From NCBI GenBank assembly GCA_945860135.1, contig CAMAPK010000015.1:1-50537 (forward strand): a stretch of DNA of 50,537 nt. The letters run 5' to 3'. A model generated the notes under the pieces. The model made no database searches. It worked only from the letters and a program-made list of their open reading frames with translations, and was not told where the DNA came from. The DNA is from Nitrosovibrio sp. Nv4 (GTDB lineage Bacteria; Pseudomonadota; Gammaproteobacteria; Burkholderiales; Nitrosomonadaceae). A program made the position numbers and the translations under genes. Every line of letters begins with the position of its first letter. Position 1 is the stretch's first letter. Below, in pieces: positions 32,944 to 42,712 of the stretch.

Positions 32944-32980
32944 TTGACGAATAATATATTAATTGATATATTATTGTCAA
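32944..32980. promoter_or_regulatory. Divergent promoter pair embedded in a 37-bp inverted repeat (BigR operator candidate)
   Basis: TTGAC-G-AATAATATA (32944-32958) is mirrored by TATATTATT-GTCAA (32967-32980): 14 paired bases with one bulged G. On + this gives TTGACG (32944-32949), 17-nt spacer, TATATT (32967-32972). On - it gives TTGACA (32980-32975), 16-nt spacer, TATATT (32958-32953). Each -10 lies in the other promoter's -35-side arm. AT-rich palindromes over the promoter are typical BigR targets. Confidence 0.75.
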
Positions 32981-33007
32981 CACAAATTCCGCATGCAGGA
33001 GAAAACA

Positions 33008-33868
33008 ATGTCCCCGCAAATCCAAGCTTTTTTTGACCCGGCCACATGGACCGTCAGCTACGTGGTATTTGACGAGCCTGACGGGAGTTGCGCGATTATT
33101 GATCCCGTCCTGGATTACGAGCCAAAATCTGCCCGGATCAGCACTTCATCCGCAGATAAACTAATTGCATTCATCCGCGACCGGCGACTGAACGCTGCCT
33201 GGATACTCGAAACGCATGCGCACGCCGACCACCTCTCAGCCGCACATTATCTCAAGGAAAAACTGGGTGGAAAAATTGCCATAGGCCATGAAATTCCCCA
33301 GGTGCAGGAAACTTTCAAGAAGATATTCAATCTCGGCGATGACTTCATTCCGGACGGCAGGCAGTTCGACCATTTGTTTGCAGATGGCGAAACTTTCAGG
33401 TTTGGCAAGCTGAGTGCGACAGCCATTGCAGTTTCAGGTCACACACCAGCCGACATGGCTTACCAGCTCGATGATGCGATTTTTGTAGGCGACACACTGT
33501 TCATGCCGGATGTGGGTACGGCGCGCGCCGATTTTCCGGGCGGCGATGCCCGCCGCCTGTTCCGCTCGGTGCGCCGACTACTCGCACAACCTCCGGCCAC
33601 GCGATTGTTCATGTGCCACGATTATCCGCCCGCAAATCGTCCCGCACAGTGGCAAAGCACGGTGGCCGAGCAGCGCGCGCACAACATTCATGTGCATGAC
33701 GGCATTAGCGAAGACGAGTTTGTTGCCATGCGTGAAGCGCGGGATGCCACGCTGGAGATGCCAACCTTATTGCTGCCGTCGGTGCAGATCAATGTACGCG
33801 CGGGGGAGATGCCGCCAGCAGAAGCGAACGGCACTATTTATTTGAAAGTACCCGTCAATGTGATTTGA
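33008..33868 (+). CDS. Persulfide dioxygenase-like metallo-beta-lactamase protein (Blh type)
   Basis: A 286-residue metallo-beta-lactamase-fold protein. The metal site is in ETHAHADHLSAA, with further ligands in SGHTPADM, VGDTLFMPD and MCHDYPP, a pattern like ETHE1/Blh persulfide dioxygenases, which oxidise glutathione persulfide to sulfite using one iron. Blh genes are the classic partner of BigR. The open frame starts at 32963, inside the -10 region; ATG 33008 is chosen because AGGAG lies 7-8 nt upstream and it lies downstream of the predicted transcription start near 32979. Divergent from the transporter-regulator operon. Confidence 0.9.
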   Translation: MSPQIQAFFDPATWTVSYVVFDEPDGSCAIIDPVLDYEPKSARISTSSADKLIAFIRDRRLNAAWILETHAHADHLSAAHYLKEKLGGKIAIGHEIPQVQETFKKIFNLGDDFIPDGRQFDHLFADGETFRFGKLSATAIAVSGHTPADMAYQLDDAIFVGDTLFMPDVGTARADFPGGDARRLFRSVRRLLAQPPATRLFMCHDYPPANRPAQWQSTVAEQRAHNIHVHDGISEDEFVAMREARDATLEMPTLLLPSVQINVRAGEMPPAEANGTIYLKVPVNVI

Positions 33869-33890
33869 TGAAACAGACTGATACGCCGCA

Positions 33891-35912
33891 TCACGCAGCT
33901 TCCTTGCCGCGCACGCTAATTTCCAGAGTGATGGTCACCTCCCGCGTGGTCACCGGCCATGCCAGTTGCAGCGTCACCGCCTGCATGATTTTCTCGAATC
34001 CGCCCTCGGACTGCGATACGGAATAATGCGGCTGCGCCGACAGCGCGACTGGCGAGGAAACATGCAAGGTAGCGCTCCCGGCCAACACATCATCGTCCAG
34101 CGTGATCTCATTCAGCGCAGTCAGCTGCAGCGGTTGACCAAAACCGCCGAGGATTTGTCCCTGATAAATATAGCGCCCGCCCCAACCATCGCAACTGGGC
34201 ATGGCGAGATTGAGTTCGGTGCTGAATACGCCCTCCACTGCACCGCTGAAGCGGTACGATACCTGCAGGCGGTCGCCCGCAAGCTCGAAACTTTTGCTCA
34301 CAGACAGGCCAGACGTATCTGCCAGGAAATGCACGCCACTCGCAGTGTAAGGATCGTGCCGGTAGTGCATGAACACGTCATTCAGACGATCAACGAACAG
34401 TCCGCGCACATGATCGTCAGCCTCCATGTCCGCAGCATTTATTTCATGCTTGAAATTGACGCGCTCGTGCGCCGAGGCGATGCCCGTGTCACTGTGCCCG
34501 TGTCCGCCTCCCTCACCCTGTTGAATCCGGCGGTAATAATGCTCGGCCTGGCGCCGCAAGGTGTCACCGAAGTTGTGATTGAGCGCATAAGCATCAAGCT
34601 CGCAAATGCAGGCGTTACCATCGAGTTTCAACACCGCCTGGAGCACGCCATTCTGCAGATAGGCCTCATCCAGCCCGTCAAGATCGGTATCCTCCATGAA
34701 ACGCACCGGACGCGGCGCACAGGCATCGAGCATTGCTTCCAGCGCGACCATGTCGTTGTATACCGCGCGCCGCAGGTGCGGCAGATACAGGCCGCCAAAC
34801 AAACCATGCCAGTAAGCGTCGTTGGCTTGGGACTCGTACAGCTTCTGCTGCATGGCGGCAGTGCGCTGCGTCTGCGGCAGCGTGGCAAGACGCGCGGAGA
34901 GTCCCAGCATGCGCTTGTGCATCCAGTTGGACTCAGGATAGAGCGAAAAGAAATTCTTCCAGATACCGCCGCGCAGAAACGCTTTATCGTGTTCGTAGCG
35001 GCCGTCCGTTTTTGCCTGCTGTACCAGATCGGCGTAGGCATTGGCTGGTTGTGCAGGAAGCGTCCATTCGTTCATTTCAATGTAGGAGGTGGTGGGCAGA
35101 TAGACTATGCCGCGCGTCTTTCCGCTGGCATGATAATCGCGGTAGTGCCGGGTGCGGATTTTTGGCGAGGCCAGCACACCCTGGATGAATTGGTCGAGCC
35201 AGCCTTTTTCGTATACCCATTGGTAAGTTTCCGGCCAGATGCCGAATTTTTCGATGTCATCGAAATAAACTGCTGCATTGCCGCCGTCTGCGCTACTGCC
35301 CTCGGCCAGAGATTCGATATATGCCACCGCTTCATGGGCCGGAGAAAATGGCAGCTTGTAGCGCAAGGTTTCGGAAATGGGAAACAGATCCAGCGTGCGC
35401 CCATCCTCCTCGGTGGTGAAATAACCATTCAGTTCCGCCACCGTTTTACCGGTGCAGAGAAAATGATAGTCGTCCACAATCACATAGCGTATGCCGCAAT
35501 CGGCCAGCGCCGGAACTACCGTTGCCTCCCACACCCGTTCTGTCAGCCACGCACCCTGGGGACGCTGGCCTAATTTCATTTCCAGTTTGTCGGAAAAAGT
35601 CTGGATCTGGCCGATACGATCACGGTTGGGGATCACCGCCAGCACCGGCTCGGTATCACCCGCACCGAATAATTCCACTTGCCCCCGCGCCACCATTTCC
35701 CGTAACAACGCCATGTCTTGCGGATAATGCTCGATCAGATAGTCCAGCAACCAGCCGGAAAAATGTACCGCAAAGTGAAAATCCGGGTAACGATGGAGTA
35801 CCTGCAGAAAGGGTTTGTAACAGCGCAGGTGCGCATCGGCCAGCACTTCCGGAAAGTTGCCGACAGGCTGATGCGCATGCACGCCAAAAAGCAGGGAAAT
35901 GGTTGGCGGCAT
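33891..35912 (-). CDS. GH57 4-alpha-glucanotransferase/amylase-like enzyme
   Basis: A 673-residue glycoside hydrolase family 57 protein resembling the Thermococcus litoralis 4-alpha-glucanotransferase. The N-terminal barrel has FGVHAHQPVGNF, the nucleophile Glu in GAWLTERVWE and the acid Asp in YFDDIEKFGIWPETYQWVYEKGW; a beta-rich C-terminal domain (about 390-670) follows with DUF1925/DUF1926-like composition. It transfers or hydrolyses alpha-1,4-glucan chains in the cytoplasm. The frame is open to 35987, inside the previous gene; ATG 35912 gives the normal N-terminus (MPPTISLLFGVHAHQP). It starts 4 nt after the other GH57 gene. Confidence 0.87.
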   Translation of the reverse strand: MPPTISLLFGVHAHQPVGNFPEVLADAHLRCYKPFLQVLHRYPDFHFAVHFSGWLLDYLIEHYPQDMALLREMVARGQVELFGAGDTEPVLAVIPNRDRIGQIQTFSDKLEMKLGQRPQGAWLTERVWEATVVPALADCGIRYVIVDDYHFLCTGKTVAELNGYFTTEEDGRTLDLFPISETLRYKLPFSPAHEAVAYIESLAEGSSADGGNAAVYFDDIEKFGIWPETYQWVYEKGWLDQFIQGVLASPKIRTRHYRDYHASGKTRGIVYLPTTSYIEMNEWTLPAQPANAYADLVQQAKTDGRYEHDKAFLRGGIWKNFFSLYPESNWMHKRMLGLSARLATLPQTQRTAAMQQKLYESQANDAYWHGLFGGLYLPHLRRAVYNDMVALEAMLDACAPRPVRFMEDTDLDGLDEAYLQNGVLQAVLKLDGNACICELDAYALNHNFGDTLRRQAEHYYRRIQQGEGGGHGHSDTGIASAHERVNFKHEINAADMEADDHVRGLFVDRLNDVFMHYRHDPYTASGVHFLADTSGLSVSKSFELAGDRLQVSYRFSGAVEGVFSTELNLAMPSCDGWGGRYIYQGQILGGFGQPLQLTALNEITLDDDVLAGSATLHVSSPVALSAQPHYSVSQSEGGFEKIMQAVTLQLAWPVTTREVTITLEISVRGKEAA

Positions 35913-35916
35913 CAGA

Positions 35917-37623
35917 TTATTCCAACGTGGATCGCCGCATCGCGCCGCCCGACTCGGGATGTCCGCTGCCATGGCTGATCGGCTCAAGCACCGCTGCCGG
36001 TACTGGCAGTTTCAGCAAACCGTAAAGATTGGCCAGATTGTCACGGAACAGCTTGTCAAAACCTTCCACCACATTCAGCGGATTGTAATCACCCAGCCAC
36101 CAGAACCAGTCCGAACTTTCGCAGGAAGCCAGTTGCCGTCCGGCTGCAGTCTTTTCCTCGTCGGTCATGCGCCCGCTTTGCATCACCAAATCGTAGCTGC
36201 GCTTGGCGGCACATAACAGATCCCACGCATGGTTCTTGTCGTGGTCACCGATCCAGGTGGAAAATGTCCCGTACACCCAACTGCCCGCCGCCAGCACCGG
36301 CAGCACCTCGGCGACGGCATACTCCGGCAACGCAACATAGTCGCGGTAAGTGGTGGCGCGAATTGAAGGATGGTTTTCAAGAATTCCATAAAGATCATTA
36401 AAAAAATGATAGCCGTTATAAGGATAATATTCCCAGGCGTTCTCGCCATCCAGAATCACGCTCACCACTGGATTCTCTCCCGCTGGAGCAGCGCGACTGA
36501 TTTCTTCGAACGAATGCACCAGGTGCTCGGCGGCATCGCGGCCGAACCATTTGGCGTACTCGAAGCCGATCATGTCAGATAGTTTATCGTCACGAAAAAA
36601 ACAGGTCAGGCCATCGCTTCTGCCCTGCACCCGGTAGGGGCGGTAAAGATAACGGCCTCGCTCCGGCAGTGGTCTGTCAGGATAGGATTTGTACAGACTG
36701 TTGACCAGCACGCCCTCACCGCTGGCACTCCATTGACAGCCCTGCTCTGCCATTATTTCCAGCAATGGCGCGGATACCGCACCTTCCGCCGGCCATACGC
36801 CAACAGGCTTGCTGCCGAAGCGCCGCGCGTGACTCTCGATCGCTGATGCCACATGAAATGCGACACGACTGCGCCCTCCCGGGTAAGTCTCTTCCGTTGG
36901 CAAAGCAACGTCGGGCAGACTGTCGCGTGCAGAAGTAAAATCAATCAGCAGTGGCGAGAGTGGATGGTAATGCGGCGTGGTAGACAGCTCGATCTGACCC
37001 GACTCGGCCAGCTTGCGGTAGCGCGGAATCAACCCCTGGATCAATTCTCCAATCAGGTCAAATAATTCAACCCGGTCAGCATGGCTAAAATTTCCGCCTT
37101 GCGCCATCAATCGCGCCACCACCTCATTGCCCCGGCGCACACTCTCGCCGGTCCATGCCAGGTGATACCACACCAGCAAGTCCGCCAGATATTGGCCGGA
37201 AAGATAGGCCAATTGGGCCTCGCCGTGTTCACGCAGCGTTGCGTGCAGGTCATACAGGTGCTGATATGCCGGATACGGCTGCAGCATCCGGGTATGGTTG
37301 CTGCGGAAACAGCTATCGAATACACGCAGACGCTCGCTCGCGGATACCTGATCCAGGTCGGCAGTAGTCAGCAAGCGCAATAGCGGATCGCGCATCCGCC
37401 CCAAGGCAAACTGTGCGGCGTAATCCTCCAACTGGTCCAGCAGCACCGGTACGAAATTCACTACTGCCTTGACGCGCGGATGTGCCTCAAGGTGATGCGC
37501 CATGTCGGTGTAATCCTTGATGGCATGCAGATACACCCACGGCAGCGTAAATTCGCCGGTCTTGTAATTGCGATAATCCGGCTGGTGCATATGCCACAGC
37601 AGGACGAGGTTTAATGGTTGCAT
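35917..37623 (-). CDS. GH57 family alpha-amylase/amylopullulanase-like enzyme
   Basis: A 568-residue GH57 protein of a different subgroup from its neighbour. Motifs are LLWHMHQPDYR (HQP), TTPHYHPLSPLL, nucleophile Glu in GVWPAEGAVS and acid Asp in VILDGENAWEYYP. Length and motifs fit the amylopullulanase/alpha-amylase branch without extra carbohydrate-binding domains. No signal peptide, so it acts on intracellular glucan, presumably glycogen. It lies between glgC (91 nt upstream) and the second GH57 gene (4 nt downstream) on the same strand; the three are probably one operon. Confidence 0.87.
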   Translation of the reverse strand: MQPLNLVLLWHMHQPDYRNYKTGEFTLPWVYLHAIKDYTDMAHHLEAHPRVKAVVNFVPVLLDQLEDYAAQFALGRMRDPLLRLLTTADLDQVSASERLRVFDSCFRSNHTRMLQPYPAYQHLYDLHATLREHGEAQLAYLSGQYLADLLVWYHLAWTGESVRRGNEVVARLMAQGGNFSHADRVELFDLIGELIQGLIPRYRKLAESGQIELSTTPHYHPLSPLLIDFTSARDSLPDVALPTEETYPGGRSRVAFHVASAIESHARRFGSKPVGVWPAEGAVSAPLLEIMAEQGCQWSASGEGVLVNSLYKSYPDRPLPERGRYLYRPYRVQGRSDGLTCFFRDDKLSDMIGFEYAKWFGRDAAEHLVHSFEEISRAAPAGENPVVSVILDGENAWEYYPYNGYHFFNDLYGILENHPSIRATTYRDYVALPEYAVAEVLPVLAAGSWVYGTFSTWIGDHDKNHAWDLLCAAKRSYDLVMQSGRMTDEEKTAAGRQLASCESSDWFWWLGDYNPLNVVEGFDKLFRDNLANLYGLLKLPVPAAVLEPISHGSGHPESGGAMRRSTLE

Positions 37624-37714
37624 TTGCGCTGGAAACTCTATGAAAATTCAGCAGGACAACTTCAACTGGCACGGGGGACCAGCCACATTCCGCCTTTGAT
37701 CCCCGGCCATCCGG

Positions 37715-39013
37715 CTACCTGACATAATGCACATGCTGACCGAGCATTTCCGGAGTAATAAGCGTAATGCCTTTGTCAGTGACATGGAAGCGCTTGCGAT
37801 CTTCCTCCGGATCAAATCCCACCGTCAGTCCTTCAGGAATCATGCAGTTCTTGTCCACTATCACCCGCCGCAGGCGCGCATGCCGGGCGATGTCGACATT
37901 GGGCAATATCACCGAGTCCTCGATGCTGCTGTAGCTGCGGACTTGCACATTGGAGAACAGTATTGAGCGGCGGACCGTCGAACCGCTGATGATGCAGCCG
38001 CCTGATACCATCGAGTCCAGCGCCTGACCACGTCGATCCTCGTCATCAAATACGAACTTGGCGGGCGGCAGTTGTTCCTGGTGAGTCCAGATCGGCCAGT
38101 CCTCGTCGTACAGGTTGAGGTCCGGAGTCACGTGGGTGAGACCAAGATTGGCCTCCCAGTAAGCATCGACCGTACCCACGTCGCGCCAGTACGGCACACC
38201 CGAGACCATATTGACGCAACTGTCAGAGAAACGGTGGGCAAACACCCGATGGCGGGGTACCAGGTACGGAATCAGGTCCTTGCCGAAATCGTGCGATGAG
38301 TTGCGATCATCATGATCGCGAATCAAGTGTTCGAAAAGAAAGGCGGCGTTGAATACGTAAATACCCATGCTGGCAAGCGCCTGCCCCGGTTGTCCGGGAA
38401 TGGGTTCCGGGTTCGGGGGTTTTTCGGCAAAACTGGTGATACGCATTTCATCATTGGCGCTCATGACACCGAAAGCGCTCGCCTCTTCCAGCGGCACTTC
38501 CAGGCAGGCCACGGTCATATCGGCGGATTTTTCTACATGTTCGGCCAGCAGCTTGCTGTAGTCCATTTTATAAACATGATCGCCCCCCAGAATCAACACG
38601 TATTTCGGCTCATGGCGGCGCAGGATGTCAAGATTCTGGAATACCGCATCGGCAGTTCCCTGATACCAGGCCTCCTCAATCCGCTGCTGCGCAGGCAGCA
38701 ACTCGACGAACTCCTTGAAGCGGCCATCAAGAAAACCCCAACCGTGCTGGATATGGCTGATCAGGCTCTGTGATTTGTACTGGGTGGCAACACCGATGCG
38801 GCGGATACCGGAATTGACGCAATTGGAAAGGGGGAAATCAATGATGCGAAATTTGCCGCCGAATGGCACCGCAGGCTTCGCACGCCAATCAGTGAGCTGT
38901 TGCAAACGACTGCCGCGCCCACCCGCCAGTATCAGCGCTATGGCATTGCGTGTAATCTGACTGTGAAAACGAAGATCAGCCTCTTGTTTCTTCGGGTAAG
39001 AGTTCTCGGGCAT
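37715..39013 (-). CDS. glgC: Glucose-1-phosphate adenylyltransferase GlgC
   Basis: A 432-residue enzyme forming ADP-glucose, the committed step of glycogen synthesis. The N-terminal nucleotidyltransferase domain has [39 protein letters not shown] and YKMDYSKLL; the C-terminal part is a left-handed beta-helix ([21 protein letters not shown]) that carries allosteric sites in the family. Length equals E. coli GlgC (431). ATG 39013 has AGGGGAG 6 nt upstream. First gene of the minus-strand set with two GH57 genes, and divergent from glgB, so their control may be shared. Confidence 0.95.
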   Translation of the reverse strand: MPENSYPKKQEADLRFHSQITRNAIALILAGGRGSRLQQLTDWRAKPAVPFGGKFRIIDFPLSNCVNSGIRRIGVATQYKSQSLISHIQHGWGFLDGRFKEFVELLPAQQRIEEAWYQGTADAVFQNLDILRRHEPKYVLILGGDHVYKMDYSKLLAEHVEKSADMTVACLEVPLEEASAFGVMSANDEMRITSFAEKPPNPEPIPGQPGQALASMGIYVFNAAFLFEHLIRDHDDRNSSHDFGKDLIPYLVPRHRVFAHRFSDSCVNMVSGVPYWRDVGTVDAYWEANLGLTHVTPDLNLYDEDWPIWTHQEQLPPAKFVFDDEDRRGQALDSMVSGGCIISGSTVRRSILFSNVQVRSYSSIEDSVILPNVDIARHARLRRVIVDKNCMIPEGLTVGFDPEEDRKRFHVTDKGITLITPEMLGQHVHYVR

Positions 39014-39075
39014 ATATTGCTCCCCTGGTTATGTTGCCGCATCTTTTTGCATTATGGCACTTTCTCGCAATAAGG

Positions 39076-39126
39076 AGTCACTGAACAAGTTACACGCAGG
39101 CATGACGGAGAATCTGTTCAGTAACT
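39076..39126. repeat. Inverted repeat related to the dispersed CACTGAAC motif
   Basis: AGTCACTGAACA (39076-39087) and TGTTCAGTAACT (39115-39126) pair at 11 of 12 positions across 27 nt. The left part, starting GGAGTCACTGAACAAGT at 39074, resembles the ends of the repeat at 13517-13788. It lies between glgC and glgB and could form a hairpin in a long glgB leader, or be a decayed repeat. Confidence 0.5.
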
Positions 39127-39163
39127 TCTTAAATTTGCTCCGAATCAACGGTCACATGCAAGC

Positions 39164-39169
39164 TATAAT
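39164..39169 (+). promoter_or_regulatory. Consensus -10 hexamer TATAAT before glgB
   Basis: A perfect TATAAT ends 7 nt before ATG 39177, so transcription from it would begin at or next to the start codon and give a leaderless message. No good -35 is found 16-18 nt upstream (around 39141-39147 reads CGAATCA), so an activator would be needed, or the match is chance. Confidence 0.35.
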
Positions 39170-39176
39170 TCCACAC

Positions 39177-41432
39177 ATGCAATCCAGCCTCGTGAAACCC
39201 GTCACCTCGGTTAAAGCCGATCCGCTGCTGAAAGCGCTACTGGCAGCACGGCTGCACGATCCTTTTGCTTTTCTTGGCGCACGCATGCAGCAAGACCATG
39301 GCCTGGTGCGGGTATTCCGTCCCCACGCCGGCAACGTCTGGATCAAGACGGCCGATGGTTTTGAGCCAATGACGTGCGTCCATCCCAGCGGAGTTTTCGA
39401 ATGGCACGGCGCAATTCTGCCCGCCATACCCTATCTGCTGCGCGTTGAGGAACATGACACAGCGCGGAATACCACAGTATATGAAACTTATGATGCTTAT
39501 GCATTCCCGCCACAAATTTCCGCTCATGACTTGCATCTGTTCAACGAAGGCCGGTTACGGCAGGCGTACCGCACCCTGGGCGCTCACATTGCCGAAATCC
39601 ACGGTGTCGCAGGGATATGTTTTTCGGTGTGGGCACCCAATGCTGAACGCATCAGCGTAGTCGGTGATTTCAACCGCTGGGATGGGCGAGTGCATCCGAT
39701 GGCGGTACACGGCTCCAGCGGTGTCTGGGAACTGTTTATCCCAGGCCTGCCGCCGGACTCACTCTACAAGTACGAGATCCGCAACCGCGATAGCGGCGAA
39801 GTCGTGCTGAAAACCGACCCTTATGCCACGCGCTACGAACTGCGCCCCGGCACTGCCGCGCGCACCCCCGCTGCCGATATTATCAACTGGCAGGATGGCG
39901 GCTGGCTGGCAAACCGCGCAGAATGGGACTGGCTGCACGCGCCGCTGAATATCTACGAAATTCATGCCGGATCGTGGAAAAGGCATCCGGATGGACGCTT
40001 CTATACTTATCGCGAGCTTGCCCAGCACCTGATTCCCTACGTCCTGGAAATGGGCCATACCCATATCGAACTGCTGCCGCTGTCGGAACATCCGCTGGAT
40101 GAGTCCTGGGGTTACCAGACCACCGGCTATTTCGCCGCCACCAGCCGCTATGGCCCGCCGGATGATCTGAAATTCTTTGTCGATGCCTGCCACCAGGCGG
40201 GTATCGGCGTGATACTCGACTGGGTGCCGGCACACTTTCCGCAGGACGCCTTTGCCCTGTCCCGTTTTGACGGTACCGCACTGTACGAACACGAAGATCC
40301 GCGCCTGGGATTTCACCAGGACTGGGGCACCTATATTTTCAATTTCGGGCGTAACGAAGTTAAATCGTTTCTGCTATCCAGCGCGCATTACTGGCTAGCG
40401 GAATTTCATTTTGACGGACTGCGGGTGGACGCGGTTGCATCCATGCTCTATCTGGACTATTCCCGCAAGCAGAACGAATGGCTGCCCAACAAATATGGCG
40501 GCAGGGAAAACCTCGATGCCATCGAATTCCTACGTGAATTGAACATCATGGTGCATGAAGAATTCCCTGGGGCGCTGACGCTGGCTGAGGAATCCACCGC
40601 GTGGCCGGGGGTGTCGCATCCCACCTATGCCGGTGGACTGGGATTCTCGATGAAGTGGAACATGGGCTGGATGAACGATACGCTTGCCTACATGCTGCAA
40701 GACCCGGTGCACCGGCGGTTTCATCATAATCGGCTCACTTTCGGTCAGCTCTATGCCTATACCGAAAATTTCATGCTGCCGTTTTCGCACGATGAAGTGG
40801 TGCATGGCAAGGGCTCGCTGCTGGACAAAATGCCGGGCGACGCCTGGCAGAAATTCGCCAACCTGCGCCTGTTGTTCGCATATCAAATGACTTACCCCGG
40901 CAAGAAGCTCAATTTCATGGGTAACGAATTTGCCCAGGGACGCGAATGGAATGCCAGCAGGGAGCTGGACTGGAGCCTGCTGAAATACGAACAGCACTGC
41001 GGTGTACAGGCGGTGCTGCGTGACCTCAACCATCTCTACAGCAATATTCCGGCATTGTACCAACTGGATTTCTCGCCAGAAGGCTTTGCCTGGATCGACT
41101 GCCACGATGCCGATAATTCCGTGATCAGTTACCTGCGGCGCGCACAGGATGGCTCATTCGTGCTGGTCATACTCAATTTTACCCCGGTGCCGCGCGTGGG
41201 CTATCGTATCGGTGTGCCTGTTGCGGGAAATTATCATGCAATATTCAACAGTGATTCCACCTACTACGGCGGCAGCAATTTGGGCAGCCTGGGACATCTC
41301 GTCAGCAGCGGCGAGTCATGGATGGGACTGCCGGATTCCATTGTCGTCACGCTGCCGCCGCTGGCAGGGATCATTCTTTCCCTGGAAGATTCATATGGCA
41401 GCACTGCATTAACGAATGTAGTGCGCAATTGA
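39177..41432 (+). CDS. glgB: 1,4-alpha-glucan branching enzyme GlgB
   Basis: A 751-residue GH13 enzyme creating alpha-1,6 branches in glycogen. There is an N-terminal GlgB-type domain, a CBM48 (about 120-215: [23 protein letters not shown]) and the catalytic barrel with nucleophile Asp in [19 protein letters not shown], acid Glu in [12 protein letters not shown] and [19 protein letters not shown]. The frame runs upstream to 39054 through repeat-like DNA; ATG 39177 ([11 protein letters not shown]) fits family length, with ATG 39156 as an alternative. There is no ribosome-binding site. It is followed by thiolase, pgi and glgA on the same strand. Confidence 0.95.
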   Translation: MQSSLVKPVTSVKADPLLKALLAARLHDPFAFLGARMQQDHGLVRVFRPHAGNVWIKTADGFEPMTCVHPSGVFEWHGAILPAIPYLLRVEEHDTARNTTVYETYDAYAFPPQISAHDLHLFNEGRLRQAYRTLGAHIAEIHGVAGICFSVWAPNAERISVVGDFNRWDGRVHPMAVHGSSGVWELFIPGLPPDSLYKYEIRNRDSGEVVLKTDPYATRYELRPGTAARTPAADIINWQDGGWLANRAEWDWLHAPLNIYEIHAGSWKRHPDGRFYTYRELAQHLIPYVLEMGHTHIELLPLSEHPLDESWGYQTTGYFAATSRYGPPDDLKFFVDACHQAGIGVILDWVPAHFPQDAFALSRFDGTALYEHEDPRLGFHQDWGTYIFNFGRNEVKSFLLSSAHYWLAEFHFDGLRVDAVASMLYLDYSRKQNEWLPNKYGGRENLDAIEFLRELNIMVHEEFPGALTLAEESTAWPGVSHPTYAGGLGFSMKWNMGWMNDTLAYMLQDPVHRRFHHNRLTFGQLYAYTENFMLPFSHDEVVHGKGSLLDKMPGDAWQKFANLRLLFAYQMTYPGKKLNFMGNEFAQGREWNASRELDWSLLKYEQHCGVQAVLRDLNHLYSNIPALYQLDFSPEGFAWIDCHDADNSVISYLRRAQDGSFVLVILNFTPVPRVGYRIGVPVAGNYHAIFNSDSTYYGGSNLGSLGHLVSSGESWMGLPDSIVVTLPPLAGIILSLEDSYGSTALTNVVRN

Positions 41433-41496
41433 TCTGCAAAACGCAGCCACCGAGTGTGCGCAAAGTAAAATATTTCCGGCAAACAAGGAAAATGTC

Positions 41497-42681
41497 ATGA
41501 ATGCGCGCGAAGTAGTGATATTGAGCGGTGTCCGCACCGCCATCGGCGATTACGGCGGCGCGCTCAAAGATGTTGCTGCTACAGAACTGGCGGCAACCGT
41601 GGTGCGCGCAGCAGTGGCGCGTGCTGGGATCGATCCCAATGAAGCCGGCCATCTGGTATTTGGCAATGTAATCCACGGCGAAGCCCGTGACATGTATCTC
41701 GCACGCGTGGCCAGCATCAACGGCGGCCTGCCGCAGAGCACCGCCGCACTGACCTTGAATCGCTTGTGCGGCAGCGGCCTGCAGGCCATCATCTCCGCCG
41801 CGCAAACCATCCTGCTGGGTGACACCGACGCAGCCGTTGCCGGTGGTGCGGAGTCGATGAGTCGCGGCGGCTATCTGCTGCCGGCACTGCGCTGGGGACA
41901 GCGCATGAATGACGGCAGCACCGTGGACATGATGGCAGGTGCGCTGACCGATCCGTTCGACAACGTGCACATGGGAATTACTGCGGAAAACATCGCCGCC
42001 AAGTGGGGCATCGGCCGCGCAGAGCAGGATGCCTTCGCGCTGGAAAGCCACCGCCGCGCCATCCATGCCATCACGAATGGTTATTTCCAGGAACAGATAC
42101 TGCCCATGGAATTGAAAACCCGTAAAGGCACGACGACCTTTGCCACCGACGAACATCCGCGCGCGGATGTGAGTATCGAAGGTCTGACTGGATTGCGTCC
42201 AGTATTCCAGAAAGACGGTACGGTCACGGCCGGCAACGCTTCCGGCATCAACGACAGCGCGGCAGCAGTGGTGCTGATGGAGCGCAGTGCCGCCGAGCAG
42301 CGCGGCCTCAAACCGATGGCGCGACTGTTGTCCTATGCGCACGCCGGGGTTGATCCGAAATACATGGGCATCGGCCCGGTGCCGGCAGTGCAGACTGCCA
42401 TGAAGCGCGCCGGCCTCACGGTGGCCGACATGGACGTGATTGAGTCCAACGAGGCCTTTGCCGCTCAGGCATGCGCGGTAGCAAGAGAACTGCATTTCGA
42501 TCCAGCAAAAACTAACCCCAATGGCGGCGCGGTAGCGCTGGGGCACCCCATCGGCGCGACTGGCTGCATCCTCACGGTCAAGGCAATTTACGAACTGCGC
42601 CGCAGCGGCGGACGCTATGCGCTCGTAACCATGTGCATCGGCGGCGGTCAGGGCATCGCAGCAGTATTCGAGCGCCTATAA
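41497..42681 (+). CDS. Acetyl-CoA C-acyltransferase (thiolase)
   Basis: A 394-residue degradative/biosynthetic thiolase. The acyl-carrying cysteine is in [11 protein letters not shown] (about residue 90), the active-site His in [17 protein letters not shown] and the second Cys in [10 protein letters not shown]. It could serve acetoacetyl-CoA formation for poly-3-hydroxybutyrate or fatty-acid/amino-acid breakdown; sequence resembles both PhaA/BktB and AtoB types. AAGGAA lies 6 nt before ATG. It lies among glycogen genes, which is unusual; 64 nt separate it from glgB and 31 nt from pgi, so co-transcription is possible. Confidence 0.9.
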   Translation: MNAREVVILSGVRTAIGDYGGALKDVAATELAATVVRAAVARAGIDPNEAGHLVFGNVIHGEARDMYLARVASINGGLPQSTAALTLNRLCGSGLQAIISAAQTILLGDTDAAVAGGAESMSRGGYLLPALRWGQRMNDGSTVDMMAGALTDPFDNVHMGITAENIAAKWGIGRAEQDAFALESHRRAIHAITNGYFQEQILPMELKTRKGTTTFATDEHPRADVSIEGLTGLRPVFQKDGTVTAGNASGINDSAAAVVLMERSAAEQRGLKPMARLLSYAHAGVDPKYMGIGPVPAVQTAMKRAGLTVADMDVIESNEAFAAQACAVARELHFDPAKTNPNGGAVALGHPIGATGCILTVKAIYELRRSGGRYALVTMCIGGGQGIAAVFERL

Positions 42682-42712
42682 CGCGAATTTACACGATCAG
42701 GAACAAGACAAC

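Noticed and set aside
33966-35573. 535-codon plus-strand open frame
   Set aside because: Antisense to the GH57 gene, no start signal, shadow composition.
17151-39112. Shared 12-mer CGCAGGCATGAC at 17155 and 39096
   Set aside because: Too short to be meaningful in 50 kb and no shared flanking sequence.
39054-39176. N-terminal extension of GlgB
   Set aside because: It runs through repeat-like DNA and is not part of the branching-enzyme family.
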